Shown: piece by piece, positions 1-8,268 of the stretch
How the letters are laid out: every line of letters begins with the position of its first letter
Numbering within the stretch: the first letter of the stretch is position 1
Source: Lachnospiraceae bacterium
Lineage (GTDB): Bacteria > Bacillota_A > Clostridia > Lachnospirales > Lachnospiraceae
Direction of reading: 5' to 3'
DNA length: 20,633 bases
Assembly (NCBI GenBank): GCA_017435025.1
Contig: JAFSFU010000054.1
Span: 1 to 20,633 of the forward strand
The notes under the pieces: model-generated
What the model saw: only the letters and a program-made list of their open reading frames with translations
Database searches by the model: none
What the model was told of the DNA's origin: nothing
Program-made: the position numbers and the translations under genes

Positions 1-1
1 G

Positions 2-313
2 GAAACTGTAGATGGTCAGAATGGTGGGATTGCAATGCCCAATATGACAGTATTATATGCCGAGGATATTGGACTTGACCATTCGAAATCCCATGATTCG
101 CCCGGTTTTTCTGAAATGCTGGAGTTGGGCTATCATATTTTCCCGGATTATCGCAGACGTGGATATGCAAAAGAAGCCTGTGGATCGATTATGGAATATG
201 GAAGAGAGTACCTTGGCGTAACAAGGTTTGTGGTGCGGATTGATAAGGAAAATGAAGCATCGTTGAAACTAGCGGGAGAATTGGGATTTAAGGCACGAAA
301 TCAGCATGCATAA
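2..313 (+). CDS. GNAT-family N-acetyltransferase, 3' part, probably frameshifted
   Basis: The frame is open to the left edge of the window, so the true start lies outside. The visible part carries the acetyl-CoA binding signature of the GNAT fold: FPDYRRRGYAKEAC matches motif A (R/Q-x-x-G-x-G/A), and NEASLKLAGELGFK is the usual motif B region. Such enzymes transfer acetyl from acetyl-CoA to an amine; the substrate cannot be read here. The frame stops at 311-313, right after the conserved GFK, with the tail ARNQHA. A different frame just after this point reads RHEISMHKYGFDEVIVRKEL (291-350) and stays open to a stop at 411-413. That looks like the natural continuation of a GNAT C-terminus, so a one-base frameshift near 287-300 is likely. 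The gene may be decayed, or this may be a sequencing error. Family call good, intactness doubtful. Confidence 0.7.
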   Translation, partial: ETVDGQNGGIAMPNMTVLYAEDIGLDHSKSHDSPGFSEMLELGYHIFPDYRRRGYAKEACGSIMEYGREYLGVTRFVVRIDKENEASLKLAGELGFKARNQHA

Positions 314-391
314 ATACGGATTTGATGAGGTCATTGTGCGAAAAGAGCTTAGGATCTTTCCATGGTTTATCCGCCAAATCCCTCAACTTAC

Positions 392-421
392 TTGCCAAAC
401 CATGTGTTTTTGAGGTATACT
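392..421 (+). promoter_or_regulatory. Candidate sigma-70 promoter for the ispE operon
   Basis: TTGCCA (392-397) and TATACT (416-421) are separated by 18 bp, each one mismatch from the vegetative consensus. The predicted transcription start is near 428, about 35 nt before the ispE ATG. The stretch 314-461 holds no other gene apart from the possible frameshifted tail of the upstream acetyltransferase. Confidence 0.55.
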
Positions 422-436
422 AAATATTGTATACAA
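415..436. promoter_or_regulatory. Candidate GntR-type operator (TTGTATACAA palindrome)
   Basis: TTGTATACAA at 427-436 is a perfect 10-bp palindrome. A second GTATAC (415-420) lies 14 bp upstream and includes most of the -10 box. Operators of FCD-subfamily GntR proteins are typically short palindromes of the TNGTNNNACNA kind, which this fits. The site sits on the predicted transcription start of the operon whose second gene encodes such a regulator, so autoregulation is the simplest reading. This is inference from position and symmetry. Confidence 0.45.
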
Positions 437-461
437 GAAACAATCTGCGTGAGGTGGGTTT

Positions 462-1358
462 ATGACAAATTACTTAGAACTGAAGGCGTACGGTAAGATC
501 AATCTGGGTCTGGACGTGGTGCGCAAACGTGAAGACGGTTACCACGAGGTCCGTATGATCATGCAGACCGTAAATTTATACGACAAGATTATTATGGAGA
601 GAACGGCAGAGCCGGGAATTCGCACAGAGACGAATCTGCCGTATGTGCCGGACGGGGAAGGAAATCTTGCTTACCGTGCTGCAAAACTCTTGGCAGATGA
701 ATTTGGAATTCAGGATGGTGTGACCATCAGGATTAAAAAATATATTCCGGTGGCGGCCGGAATGGCAGGAGGAAGTACCGATGCGGCAGCGGTGTTAGTG
801 GGAATGAACCGTATGTTTGCGCTAGGACTCTCCAGAAAGGCACTGATGGAACGAGGTGTAAAGCTTGGAGCTGATGTGCCGTACTGCATTATGAGGGGCA
901 CTGCTCTGTCGGAGGGAATCGGTGAGATTCTGACAGAACTTCCGCCGGCGCCGCAGTGTCATGTGGTGCTTGCAAAGCCGCAGGTATCCGTTTCCACGAA
1001 AGTGGTGTACGGCAAACTGAGAGCCAACGAACTGACTGCGGAGCAGCATCCGGATATCGATGGAATGGTCGAGGCGATTAAAGCAGATGATCTGGACGGT
1101 GTGGTTGCGCGTCTCGGCAATGTGCTGGAGACTGTGACGATCCCGGACCACCCGGAGATTGCAGCGATCAAGAAGATCATGATGGAGAATGGTGCGGACG
1201 GTGCCCTGATGAGCGGCAGCGGTCCGACCGTGTTTGGAATTTATAAAGACAAAGAGGCAGCAGAACGAACCTGTGAAATCTTAAAGAAGGCAGAAGGCGG
1301 ACGATTGACTCGTCAGGTCTATTTGACCAGATTTTTTCATAAAAAACCAGCCAGATAG
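462..1358 (+). CDS. ispE: 4-diphosphocytidyl-2-C-methyl-D-erythritol kinase
   Basis: GHMP-superfamily kinase that phosphorylates CDP-methylerythritol with ATP in the non-mevalonate (MEP) route to isoprenoids; cytoplasmic. At 298 aa it has the normal family length. Visible motifs are the N-terminal AYGKINLGLDV with the active-site lysine (about K12), the substrate-binding DGYHEVRMIMQTV, the glycine-rich ATP loop PVAAGMAGGSTDAAA (about 97-110), LGADVPYC with the catalytic aspartate (about D138), and the C-terminal GALMSGSGPTVFG. The start is preceded by GAGGTGGG at 451-458. The GntR gene begins 14 bp after its stop, so the two are very probably cotranscribed from the promoter at 392-421. Recognition is secure. 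Confidence 0.96.
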   Translation: MTNYLELKAYGKINLGLDVVRKREDGYHEVRMIMQTVNLYDKIIMERTAEPGIRTETNLPYVPDGEGNLAYRAAKLLADEFGIQDGVTIRIKKYIPVAAGMAGGSTDAAAVLVGMNRMFALGLSRKALMERGVKLGADVPYCIMRGTALSEGIGEILTELPPAPQCHVVLAKPQVSVSTKVVYGKLRANELTAEQHPDIDGMVEAIKADDLDGVVARLGNVLETVTIPDHPEIAAIKKIMMENGADGALMSGSGPTVFGIYKDKEAAERTCEILKKAEGGRLTRQVYLTRFFHKKPAR

Positions 1359-1372
1359 AACAGGAGGAGCTC

Positions 1373-2086
1373 ATGACAAATAATTTTAAGGTAAATATGG
1401 ATGAATATCTGCCGCTGCGCGATGTGGTGTTCAAGACATTGCGCCAGGCAATTTTGCGAGGAGAGCTGGAGCCGGGAGAACGTCTTATGGAGATTCAGCT
1501 GGCGGAACGCCTGGGAGTGAGCCGTACTCCGATCCGCGAGGCGATCCGCAAACTGGAACTGGAAGGTCTGGTTCTGATGATCCCGAGAAAAGGTGCGGAG
1601 GTTGCAAAGATTTCGGAAAGCAACCTGCGCGATGTGCTGGAAGTGCGGAGATCCCTGGAAGAACTGGCCATCGATCTGGCTTGCCAGAGAATGACACCGG
1701 AGGAGCTGGAAGAACTGAAGGTGACGCAGGAGAAGTTTGCGCTGGCAATCAAAAATGGTGATGCCATGCAGATTGCAGAGACCGACGAGCGGTACCATGA
1801 GATCATTTATGACAGTACGAAAAATGCCCGTCTGGTGCAGATCCTCAACAATCTGCGCGAACAGATGTACCGTTACCGTTTGGAATATATCAAAGACGAG
1901 GATAAGCGTCAGGTTCTTTTGATCGAACATGAACGAATTTTGAAGGCCATCAGTCTCCGCCATGTGCAGGAGGCGAAACAGGCCATTCGGGAACATATTG
2001 ACAACCAGGAGATTACAATCCGCAAGAATTTAAAGGAGCAGGAAGAACATGACATTCAAAGAAAAGTATCTGGCCGGAGAAATTGA
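1373..2086 (+). CDS. GntR-family transcriptional regulator, FCD (FadR) subfamily
   Basis: 237-aa DNA-binding regulator. The N-terminal winged helix-turn-helix is clear (about residues 14-75: LRQAILRGELEPGERLMEIQ, LGVSRTPIREAIRKLELEGL). The rest is an all-helical FCD effector domain that keeps the metal-binding pattern: D and H in TDERYHEII, H in IEHERI, and H in REHIDNQE. Such domains usually bind small carboxylic acids; the ligand cannot be read from sequence. AGGAGG at 1361-1366 sets the start. It lies 14 bp after ispE and its last 38 bp overlap the next small gene. The TTGTATACAA palindrome in front of ispE is a plausible target, giving autoregulation of the operon. Family certain, target and ligand unknown. 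Confidence 0.93.
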   Translation: MTNNFKVNMDEYLPLRDVVFKTLRQAILRGELEPGERLMEIQLAERLGVSRTPIREAIRKLELEGLVLMIPRKGAEVAKISESNLRDVLEVRRSLEELAIDLACQRMTPEELEELKVTQEKFALAIKNGDAMQIAETDERYHEIIYDSTKNARLVQILNNLREQMYRYRLEYIKDEDKRQVLLIEHERILKAISLRHVQEAKQAIREHIDNQEITIRKNLKEQEEHDIQRKVSGRRN

Positions 2087-2243
2087 TTTTGAGGCAATCG
2101 ACGATTTTATTGATGAGTGGAACAACAGCGATGATGAGCGTACCCTGGCGAAATTCTTGGGTCTCAACGCCGACGAAGAGGATGTCTGGATCGATGAGAG
2201 TGACGACGCTCTGAAAGAGATGTTAGATAAGCAGAAAGCTTAA
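2049..2243 (+). CDS. Small acidic hypothetical protein (64 aa)
   Basis: A 64-residue, strongly acidic, soluble protein with no membrane segment or cysteine (MTFKEKYLAGEIDFEAIDDF, then a DDERTLAKFLGLNADEEDVW segment and a charged helical C-terminus). It starts inside the 3' end of the GntR gene in another frame, overlapping it by 38 bp, with AAGGAG (2034-2039) about 9 nt before the ATG. Its composition differs from what a chance overlap frame would give, and the reading frame continues well past the GntR stop. It is therefore taken as a real, translationally coupled gene. Similar short proteins occur next to regulators in clostridia as far as I recall, but I know no function. Confidence 0.75.
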   Translation: MTFKEKYLAGEIDFEAIDDFIDEWNNSDDERTLAKFLGLNADEEDVWIDESDDALKEMLDKQKA

Positions 2244-2291
2244 AACGGAACAGGGCAGACCCAAAAGCAGCATCAGAAAGGGGAATGAGCA

Positions 2292-3329
2292 ATGATCAAG
2301 GTAACATTAGGAAGAACCGGTATTACAGTCAATAAGAATGGTTTCGGTGCACTGCCGATTCAGCGAATCACAAAGGAGGAGGCGGCGAAGCTTTTAAGAA
2401 AAGCGTACGACAGCGGAATCAATCTGTTCGATACGGCCAGAGCGTACTCTGACAGTGAAGAGAAGATCGGATATGCCATGAGTGATATCCGCAATGACAT
2501 TATCATCACCACAAAGACTGCGGCAAAGACAGCCGATGCATTCTGGAAAGATTTGGAAACCAGCCTGACTCTGCTAAAAACCGATCATATCGATGTATAT
2601 CAGTTCCATAACCCGTCCTTCTGCCCGAAGCCGGACGATGGAACCGGTCTCTATGAGGCGGCTTTGAAGGCAAAAGAGCAGGGCAAGATCCGTTTCATCG
2701 GTATCACCAATCATCGCCAGTCAGTGGCCCATGAAGCAATCCGGTCCGGACTTTATGATACCCTGCAGTTCCCGTTCTGCTACCTTTGCAGCGAGCAGGA
2801 TATCGAGCTGGTGGAAGAATGTAAGAAACATGACATTGGTTTTATTGCTATGAAGGCATTATCCGGAGGTCTGATCACCAACTCTGCTGCGGCATACGCA
2901 TTTGAGGCACAGTATGACAACGTTGTGCCGATCTGGGGAGTGCAGAGAGAAAATGAGCTGGACGAGTTCTTAAGTTATAACGACAATCCGCCGACCATGA
3001 CTGCGGAGATCCGCGAGTTGATCGAAAATGACAGAAAACAGCTTTACGGCAGCTTCTGTCGAGGCTGTGGCTATTGTATGCCGTGTCCGGCCGGAATCGA
3101 GATCAACAACTGTGCAAGAATGTCCCTGCTTTTAAGACGTTCCCCGTCCGCGGGCCACTTATCGGAGGCAGGCCAGGCGAAGATGATGAAGATCAAAGAT
3201 TGCATCCACTGTAACCAGTGTATGAGCAAATGTCCGTACGGACTTAATACACCGGAGCTGCTTGCAAGAAATCTGAAGGATTACGAGGAAGTGCTTGCAG
3301 GAAAAGTGATGACCCCGACCAATTTCTAA
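2292..3329 (+). CDS. Aldo/keto reductase with C-terminal 4Fe-4S ferredoxin domain
   Basis: 345-aa oxidoreductase made of an aldo/keto reductase barrel (about 1-245) and a ferredoxin-like tail. The AKR catalytic tetrad is visible: D47 and Y52 in FDTARAYSDSE, K75 in TTKTAAK, and H106 in VYQFHNP. The tail carries two cysteine clusters: C256-x2-C259-x2-C262-x2-C265-P and C304-x2-C307-x2-C310-x3-C314-P. These are expected to hold 4Fe-4S clusters and allow electron transfer to or from ferredoxin as well as a nicotinamide cofactor. This architecture is common in anaerobic Firmicutes, and the substrate is unknown. AAAGGGG at 2278-2284 precedes the ATG. The gene ends the ispE-gntR run and is followed by a strong terminator. 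Confidence 0.92.
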   Translation: MIKVTLGRTGITVNKNGFGALPIQRITKEEAAKLLRKAYDSGINLFDTARAYSDSEEKIGYAMSDIRNDIIITTKTAAKTADAFWKDLETSLTLLKTDHIDVYQFHNPSFCPKPDDGTGLYEAALKAKEQGKIRFIGITNHRQSVAHEAIRSGLYDTLQFPFCYLCSEQDIELVEECKKHDIGFIAMKALSGGLITNSAAAYAFEAQYDNVVPIWGVQRENELDEFLSYNDNPPTMTAEIRELIENDRKQLYGSFCRGCGYCMPCPAGIEINNCARMSLLLRRSPSAGHLSEAGQAKMMKIKDCIHCNQCMSKCPYGLNTPELLARNLKDYEEVLAGKVMTPTNF

Positions 3330-3371
3330 AAAATGTTAAAAGAGTATAAAGATATCCCAATGGATATTGAC

Positions 3372-3417
3372 AAAAGTGACAGCCTGTCACATAATAATGA
3401 CGGGCTGTCACTTTTTT
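3372..3417 (+). terminator. Rho-independent terminator after the aldo/keto reductase
   Basis: An 18-bp stem (3372-3389 with 3398-3415) contains a single T-G wobble at 3385/3402 and an 8-nt loop (CATAATAA). It ends in a run of six T at 3412-3417. The A-rich left foot makes it plausible in both directions, but no gene converges on it. It separates the ispE operon from the efflux operon. Confidence 0.9.
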
Positions 3418-3426
3418 GCGTTTGGA

Positions 3427-3452
3427 GCATATATCGTAAGGTAGATATGTGC
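3427..3452. promoter_or_regulatory. Candidate TetR-type operator upstream of the efflux operon
   Basis: Inverted repeat GCATATATC (3427-3435) - 8 bp - GATATGTGC (3444-3452), with 8 of 9 positions symmetric. It lies 40 bp before the ATG of the TetR-family gene, between the upstream terminator and the ribosome binding site, where the promoter must be. No clear -35/-10 pair stands out. The size and position suit a TetR dimer site controlling its own operon; this is inference. Confidence 0.45.
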
Positions 3453-3491
3453 CGGCAAAATATGACGGGCAGCCATAAGGAGGGATTGAGT

Positions 3492-4127
3492 ATGCCAACA
3501 GAGCGGTTTTACCGTCTGTCGAAGGAAAAGGCAGATAAGATAAGAGAAGCTGCGATCCAGGAACTGAAGCGGGTTCCGCCGGAGGAAGTATCGATCAATA
3601 AGATCGTGCAGACAGCAGATATTTCCAGAGGCAGTTTTTATACGTACTTTGCAGATAAAGATGATCTTTGGAAGTGGGTACTGGGCGACTTTATTGAACA
3701 CTACAGGCAGTTCTACATAACAGGGCTGGATGAGAATGGCGGAGATCTGTGGGATGTTTTTGACCGGGTTCTTGATTATACGGTCCAGTGGGTGTCTGAT
3801 CAGAGCCTGGTGGAGATCGTGGGCAATATGATGAAAGGAAATCGTTTTGCTGAGAGTCTGATCCATGATCCGGAAGAAGGAAGCAAATTGGAAGAGGTAA
3901 ATAAAACCTATACGGCAATGCTGCACCAGAAGGTTAGTCCACAGTGCGTGCAGGTGAAACCGGAAGAGTTCCGGGAACTGATGAGTATGCATGTGGCCTC
4001 GCTGGTTATGTCCTTAAAAGCATATTTCGGAGATAAGGCAGAGCTGAATGTGATCAAAGCATCTTATCAGAGACAGATGAAGTTATTGCGATATGGTGCA
4101 TGTCCAAGGACAGAAATGGAAAAGTAA
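3492..4127 (+). CDS. TetR/AcrR-family transcriptional regulator
   Basis: 211-aa regulator. The start is placed at 3492 because AAGGAGGGA (3478-3486) precedes this ATG, although the frame is open upstream to 3333 through the terminator, where coding is not credible. The N-terminus holds a TetR-type helix-turn-helix: KIREAAIQELKRVPPEEVS, then INKIVQTADISRGSFYTYF and ADKDDLWKWVL (about residues 13-61). The remaining helical part would bind a ligand, probably a substrate of the pump. It is the first gene of the efflux operon, 24 bp before the membrane fusion protein gene. The inverted repeat at 3427-3452 is a likely operator. Family clear, ligand unknown. Confidence 0.92.
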   Translation: MPTERFYRLSKEKADKIREAAIQELKRVPPEEVSINKIVQTADISRGSFYTYFADKDDLWKWVLGDFIEHYRQFYITGLDENGGDLWDVFDRVLDYTVQWVSDQSLVEIVGNMMKGNRFAESLIHDPEEGSKLEEVNKTYTAMLHQKVSPQCVQVKPEEFRELMSMHVASLVMSLKAYFGDKAELNVIKASYQRQMKLLRYGACPRTEMEK

Positions 4128-4151
4128 GGGAAGGAAGGACAGGATAACAAC

Positions 4152-5213
4152 ATGGGTAAAATAGGAAAGATCGCAGCGGGCGTGGCTGCAGTGGGTGTGT
4201 TGGGCACACTGGTGTTTTTTAGATTAAATCAGGAAGAAGTGGTGATGGAGGCGATTCCGGATCCGACTGTCCGTGTGGAGAATCCGGTGAAGGATACAAT
4301 TGAACTTCGCACAGGACTGACCGGTACGGTATCTGCGGCCGAGAGCGTATATGTAATCGCCATGGGCTCCGGCGAGGTTTTGGAGGTTTATGCGGAGCTG
4401 GGAGATACCGTGGAAAAGGATCAGCCGTTATTCCGCATTGACAACAAGCAGCTGGAAGTGGCTCAGATCCAGATGGATACACTGGATCTGCAGTTAAAAG
4501 ATGCGCAGACCAACTTAAACCGTATGAAAGTACTCTATGAGAGCGGTGATATCGCAGCACAGGCTTACGAGCAGGTGCAGACACAGGTGGAGGCGTTAAA
4601 GCTCCAGAGAGAGACTGCAAAGCTGAATCTGGATGTACAGCAGGACAGCACTGTAGTAAAAGCCCCGGTCAGCGGCCGTCTGGAATCCTTCAATGTAAAA
4701 GTGCATGATATGCTGAACGCCGGTATGGTTGGTGTGATCGCCGGCGAAGGCAATAAGACGGTGAATTTTGCGGTTACTGAGCGCGTACAGCAGGGCATCA
4801 AGGTTGGTGATCCGTTTACGGTTGAGAAAAATGGTATGGAGTACCATGGAACGATCACAGAGGTTGGTACCATGGTGGATATGCAGACTGGATTATTCAT
4901 GGTAAAAGCCAGCCTGGAAGATGCTGACGGCATTGCGAATGGCAGTATGGTAAAATTATATGTGACAGCGCAGAAGGCAGAAGATGTTGTGACGGTTCCG
5001 GCAGACTGTGTAAACTATGATGACGGCGAACCGTTTGTGTATACTTATGATGAAGAATCCGGCAAAGCGGTGAAAGTGATGGTGGAAGACGGTCTGGTGG
5101 ATTCTGAGCGAATCGAGATCGCAAGCGGCCTGGATTACGAGGATCAGGTCATTGTTTCCTGGACCAGAGAGCTTTATGATGGTGCCAGTGTGGTAGTTGA
5201 TACGGCAGAATAA
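4152..5213 (+). CDS. Efflux membrane fusion protein (HlyD/AcrA-type RND adaptor)
   Basis: 353-aa periplasmic-adaptor-type subunit. An N-terminal membrane anchor (about residues 5-24, GKIAAGVAAVGVLGTLVFF) lacks a lipobox cysteine, so it should be anchored by this helix. A biotinyl-lipoyl half (GSGEVLEVYAELGDTVEKDQ, about 73-92) follows. Next comes an alpha-helical hairpin (about 98-155, rich in Q, L, E, K), then the second lipoyl half (STVVKAPVSGRLESFNV) and the beta-barrel and membrane-proximal domains (VTVPADCVNYDDGEPFVYTY, SGLDYEDQVIVSW). In Gram-negatives such proteins link an RND pump to TolC. Here it stands between the regulator and the pump gene (13 bp), so it is the adaptor of this system. 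AAGGAAGGA at 4132-4140 lies upstream of the ATG. Confidence 0.93.
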   Translation: MGKIGKIAAGVAAVGVLGTLVFFRLNQEEVVMEAIPDPTVRVENPVKDTIELRTGLTGTVSAAESVYVIAMGSGEVLEVYAELGDTVEKDQPLFRIDNKQLEVAQIQMDTLDLQLKDAQTNLNRMKVLYESGDIAAQAYEQVQTQVEALKLQRETAKLNLDVQQDSTVVKAPVSGRLESFNVKVHDMLNAGMVGVIAGEGNKTVNFAVTERVQQGIKVGDPFTVEKNGMEYHGTITEVGTMVDMQTGLFMVKASLEDADGIANGSMVKLYVTAQKAEDVVTVPADCVNYDDGEPFVYTYDEESGKAVKVMVEDGLVDSERIEIASGLDYEDQVIVSWTRELYDGASVVVDTAE

Positions 5214-5226
5214 GGAGGCGTGATTC

Positions 5227-8200
5227 ATGGGTTTAACGAGAACCACTTTAAAAAGACCGGTCACAACGCTGATCATTGTGCTGTGTCTCATCGTATTTGG
5301 ATTCACGTCTGTAACATCCAATAAGCTGGAACTGATGTCATCGCTGGAGATGCCGATGCTGATCATCAGTGCCATTTATCCGGGTGCCAGTCCGGAGGAC
5401 GTGGAAGAACTGGTTGTAAAACAAATTGAAGATGAAGTGGGAACGCTTTCGGGTGTGGAAAGTACCACCAGTGTTTCCAGTGAGAACTTTGGTATGGTCC
5501 TGCTCTCTTATGAGTACGGGACCGATATTGATATCGCTTATGACGATTTAAAGAAAAAGATTGATGGTCTGGCAAATGTATTGCCGGAAGATGTGAGTAC
5601 TCCGACGATTATCGAGATGGATATCAATGATTTGACGTCACTGACCGTAGCGATCAACAACGAAAGTGTCGGAAACCTTTATAACTACGTGGACAACAGC
5701 ATCGTCCCGCAGATTGAGAAACTGGGCTGCGTGGCGAACGTAGACGTGGCCGGCGGCCAGGCAGAATATGTCCGTGTGGAATTGATCCCGGAAAAACTGG
5801 CACAGTATCGGATGAATATGACATCTGTAACCACAGCCATTGCATCCGCCAACTTCTCTATGCCGCTTGGCAACACCATCGTCGGCAACCGTGACCTGTC
5901 TGTCACATCTGGTGTGGATTTCGACACCGTTGCATTGTTAAAGCAGATTCCGATCACTCTCGGAAACGGCAATATCATCTATATGGACGATATTGCGAAT
6001 ATTTATCTGGCACTGGAAGACCAGGATTCCATCGGCCGCTACAACGGCGTCGATACCATCTCCATCGGTGTCAAGAAGAATCAGGACAGTACCGACATTG
6101 AAGTATCGGAAGAGGTTATGAAAGTCCTGAATGAGATGCAGGAAGAAGACCCGAACTTACATATTGAAGTGATCAACGACAACAGTGATCTGATCCGAAA
6201 CGCATTGGAGACTGTATTGGAGACCATGGTCATGGCGGTAGCCGTAGCGATGGTCATCATCTTCATTTTCTTCGGTGATATTAAGGCGTCCCTGATCGTT
6301 GGTACGTCCATCCCGGTATCCATTCTCTCCACATTGATCGCCCTGAAGGTGGCAGGGTTCTCCCTGAACATCATTACCTTGGGTAGTATGATCGTGGGTA
6401 TCGGTATGATGGTGGATAACTCCATCGTTGTACTGGAAAGCTGCTTTAGAACCACAGGAAAAGGCGGTTTTGTGGAGGCGAGAAAGGCGGCTCTGGAAGG
6501 AACCAAGACCGTATTCCAGTCCATCCTGGGCGGTACGGCGACCACTTGTGTTGTATTCCTTCCGCTGGCGGTAATGGAAGGTCTCTCCGGTCAGCTGTTC
6601 CAGCCTCTTGGATTTACCATTGTATTTGGCCTTGTGGCATCCCTGATCTCTGCGATGACTCTGGTGCCGCTCTGTTATGTATTCTATATGCCGAAAGAGA
6701 AGACGACCACTCCTTCCAGCCGTTTTATGAACAGTCTGCAGAATGGTTATCGTTCTCTGATGCACAAGTTATTGAACCATAAAGCAGCGGTTCTGGTAAC
6801 GTCCGTTGCATTGCTGGCTTTGTCCCTGTTCCTTGCAACACAGATCGGTATGGAGTTGATGCCGATGACCGATGACGGTATCATTGCCATCAGCGCCGAG
6901 ACGCAGCCTGGTCTTACGATTGATAAGATTGACGAGATCGGCAGCCGTATCGAGGAGTATGTGGCACAGGACCCGGATGTGGAGACTTACCAGCTTTCCT
7001 ACGGCAGCAGCGGTCTGTCCCTGATGGGCGGTTCCGGAATTACCGTTACCGCATATTTGAAGGAGGACAGAAGCCGTGCGACCGCAGATGTATTGGAAGA
7101 GTGGGAAGACGAGATGCTCACATGGACCGATTGTGTGATTTCTCTGACAGAGCAGTCTTCCATGGGCAGTATGTCCATGCTGGCGGAAGACCGTGTGGAA
7201 GTCATCCTTCTGAGTACTGACTATGAGGAATTAAAGGATATCTCCGATGATATTGTAGAGAAACTTCGTGCCCGTGAGGATACGGCGCAGGTACATTCTT
7301 CTCTGGAGAACGACGCTCCGTTGGTGAATGTGGCGGTGGATCCGGTGAAAGCGACAGCCGAAGGTCTGGCACCGGCCCAGGTAGCCGGTCAGGTTTACAT
7401 GATGCTCAGCGGCAGCGAGGCCATGACATTGAACGTGGACGGCAACGATCTGTCCGTTATGGTGGAATATGCACCGGATGAGTACGATACCATCGATGAA
7501 CTGCAGGGCATTGTTGTGTATAACACCATGGGTCAGTCGGTAGCCCTCTCTGACATTGCGGAAATCGGCTTCAAAGACAGCCCGGCAAGTATTACAAAAG
7601 TAGATAAACAGTATCAGGCAACCATCACAGGTACGCTCAATGATCTGGCAGACGAACATTCTCTGGATGAGATCCATGAGGAGATCGTAAAACCGCATCT
7701 GGGTGTGGATGTGAAAGAACAGGAAAACACCATGACGGATATGATGAACGAGGAATTTGGTTCTCTGTACACTGCCATCGGCTTTGCGACCTTCCTGGTA
7801 TTCGTTGTTATGGCAGCTCAGTTCGAATCTCCGAAATTTGCGATCATGGTTATGACTACAATCCCGTTCGCCCTGATCGGTTCCTTCGGTCTCCTCTGGC
7901 TGACCGGAATCAAGATCAGTATGCCGGCTCTTCTCGGCTTCATGATCTTAGTCGGAACGGTAGTAAACAATGGTATCCTCTATGTGGATACGGTTAACCA
8001 GTACCGCGTGGATATGGACCTGAACACTGCATTGGTAGAGGCCGGAGCAACACGACTTCGTCCGATCCTGATGACAACTCTGACAACGGTTGTGGCACTT
8101 GTTCCGCTGGGACTTGGTATTGGCCAGTCCGGTCAGATGATGCAGGCGTTAGCACTGGTTGATATGGGCGGCCTTATCGCATCCACAGTTCTGGCACTGT

Positions 8201-8268
8201 TGATGCTGCCGATTTACTATAGCGTAATGAATGGTAAGAAGAAAGGCATGATTGTCGATGAAATATAA
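5227..8268 (+). CDS. RND-family efflux transporter (AcrB-like)
   Basis: 1013-aa proton-driven pump, normal length for the family. Both halves of the RND fold can be followed: TM1 (TTLIIVLCLIVFGFTSV), the porter signature YPGASPEDVEELVVKQIEDE (about 51-70), TM2-TM6 from about 333, a second TM1-like segment near 520 (AAVLVTSVALLALSLFLATQ), the second porter domain, and TM8-TM12 near the end. The proton-relay aspartate of TM4 is present once, as D397 in GIGMMVDNSIVVLES; the second aspartate of AcrB is N here. GTVVNNGILYVDTVNQ is the matching TM10-11 region. This VDN/VNN pattern is usual in RND pumps outside the classic AcrB group. AAGGAGG precedes the ATG. The first TolC-like gene overlaps its end by 11 bp. 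Substrate unknown. Confidence 0.95.
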   Translation: MGLTRTTLKRPVTTLIIVLCLIVFGFTSVTSNKLELMSSLEMPMLIISAIYPGASPEDVEELVVKQIEDEVGTLSGVESTTSVSSENFGMVLLSYEYGTDIDIAYDDLKKKIDGLANVLPEDVSTPTIIEMDINDLTSLTVAINNESVGNLYNYVDNSIVPQIEKLGCVANVDVAGGQAEYVRVELIPEKLAQYRMNMTSVTTAIASANFSMPLGNTIVGNRDLSVTSGVDFDTVALLKQIPITLGNGNIIYMDDIANIYLALEDQDSIGRYNGVDTISIGVKKNQDSTDIEVSEEVMKVLNEMQEEDPNLHIEVINDNSDLIRNALETVLETMVMAVAVAMVIIFIFFGDIKASLIVGTSIPVSILSTLIALKVAGFSLNIITLGSMIVGIGMMVDNSIVVLESCFRTTGKGGFVEARKAALEGTKTVFQSILGGTATTCVVFLPLAVMEGLSGQLFQPLGFTIVFGLVASLISAMTLVPLCYVFYMPKEKTTTPSSRFMNSLQNGYRSLMHKLLNHKAAVLVTSVALLALSLFLATQIGMELMPMTDDGIIAISAETQPGLTIDKIDEIGSRIEEYVAQDPDVETYQLSYGSSGLSLMGGSGITVTAYLKEDRSRATADVLEEWEDEMLTWTDCVISLTEQSSMGSMSMLAEDRVEVILLSTDYEELKDISDDIVEKLRAREDTAQVHSSLENDAPLVNVAVDPVKATAEGLAPAQVAGQVYMMLSGSEAMTLNVDGNDLSVMVEYAPDEYDTIDELQGIVVYNTMGQSVALSDIAEIGFKDSPASITKVDKQYQATITGTLNDLADEHSLDEIHEEIVKPHLGVDVKEQENTMTDMMNEEFGSLYTAIGFATFLVFVVMAAQFESPKFAIMVMTTIPFALIGSFGLLWLTGIKISMPALLGFMILVGTVVNNGILYVDTVNQYRVDMDLNTALVEAGATRLRPILMTTLTTVVALVPLGLGIGQSGQMMQALALVDMGGLIASTVLALLMLPIYYSVMNGKKKGMIVDEI

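Noticed and set aside
3333..3491. N-terminal extension of the TetR-family protein
   Set aside because: The extra 53 codons run through the terminator hairpin and the candidate operator; a strong ribosome binding site supports the ATG at 3492.
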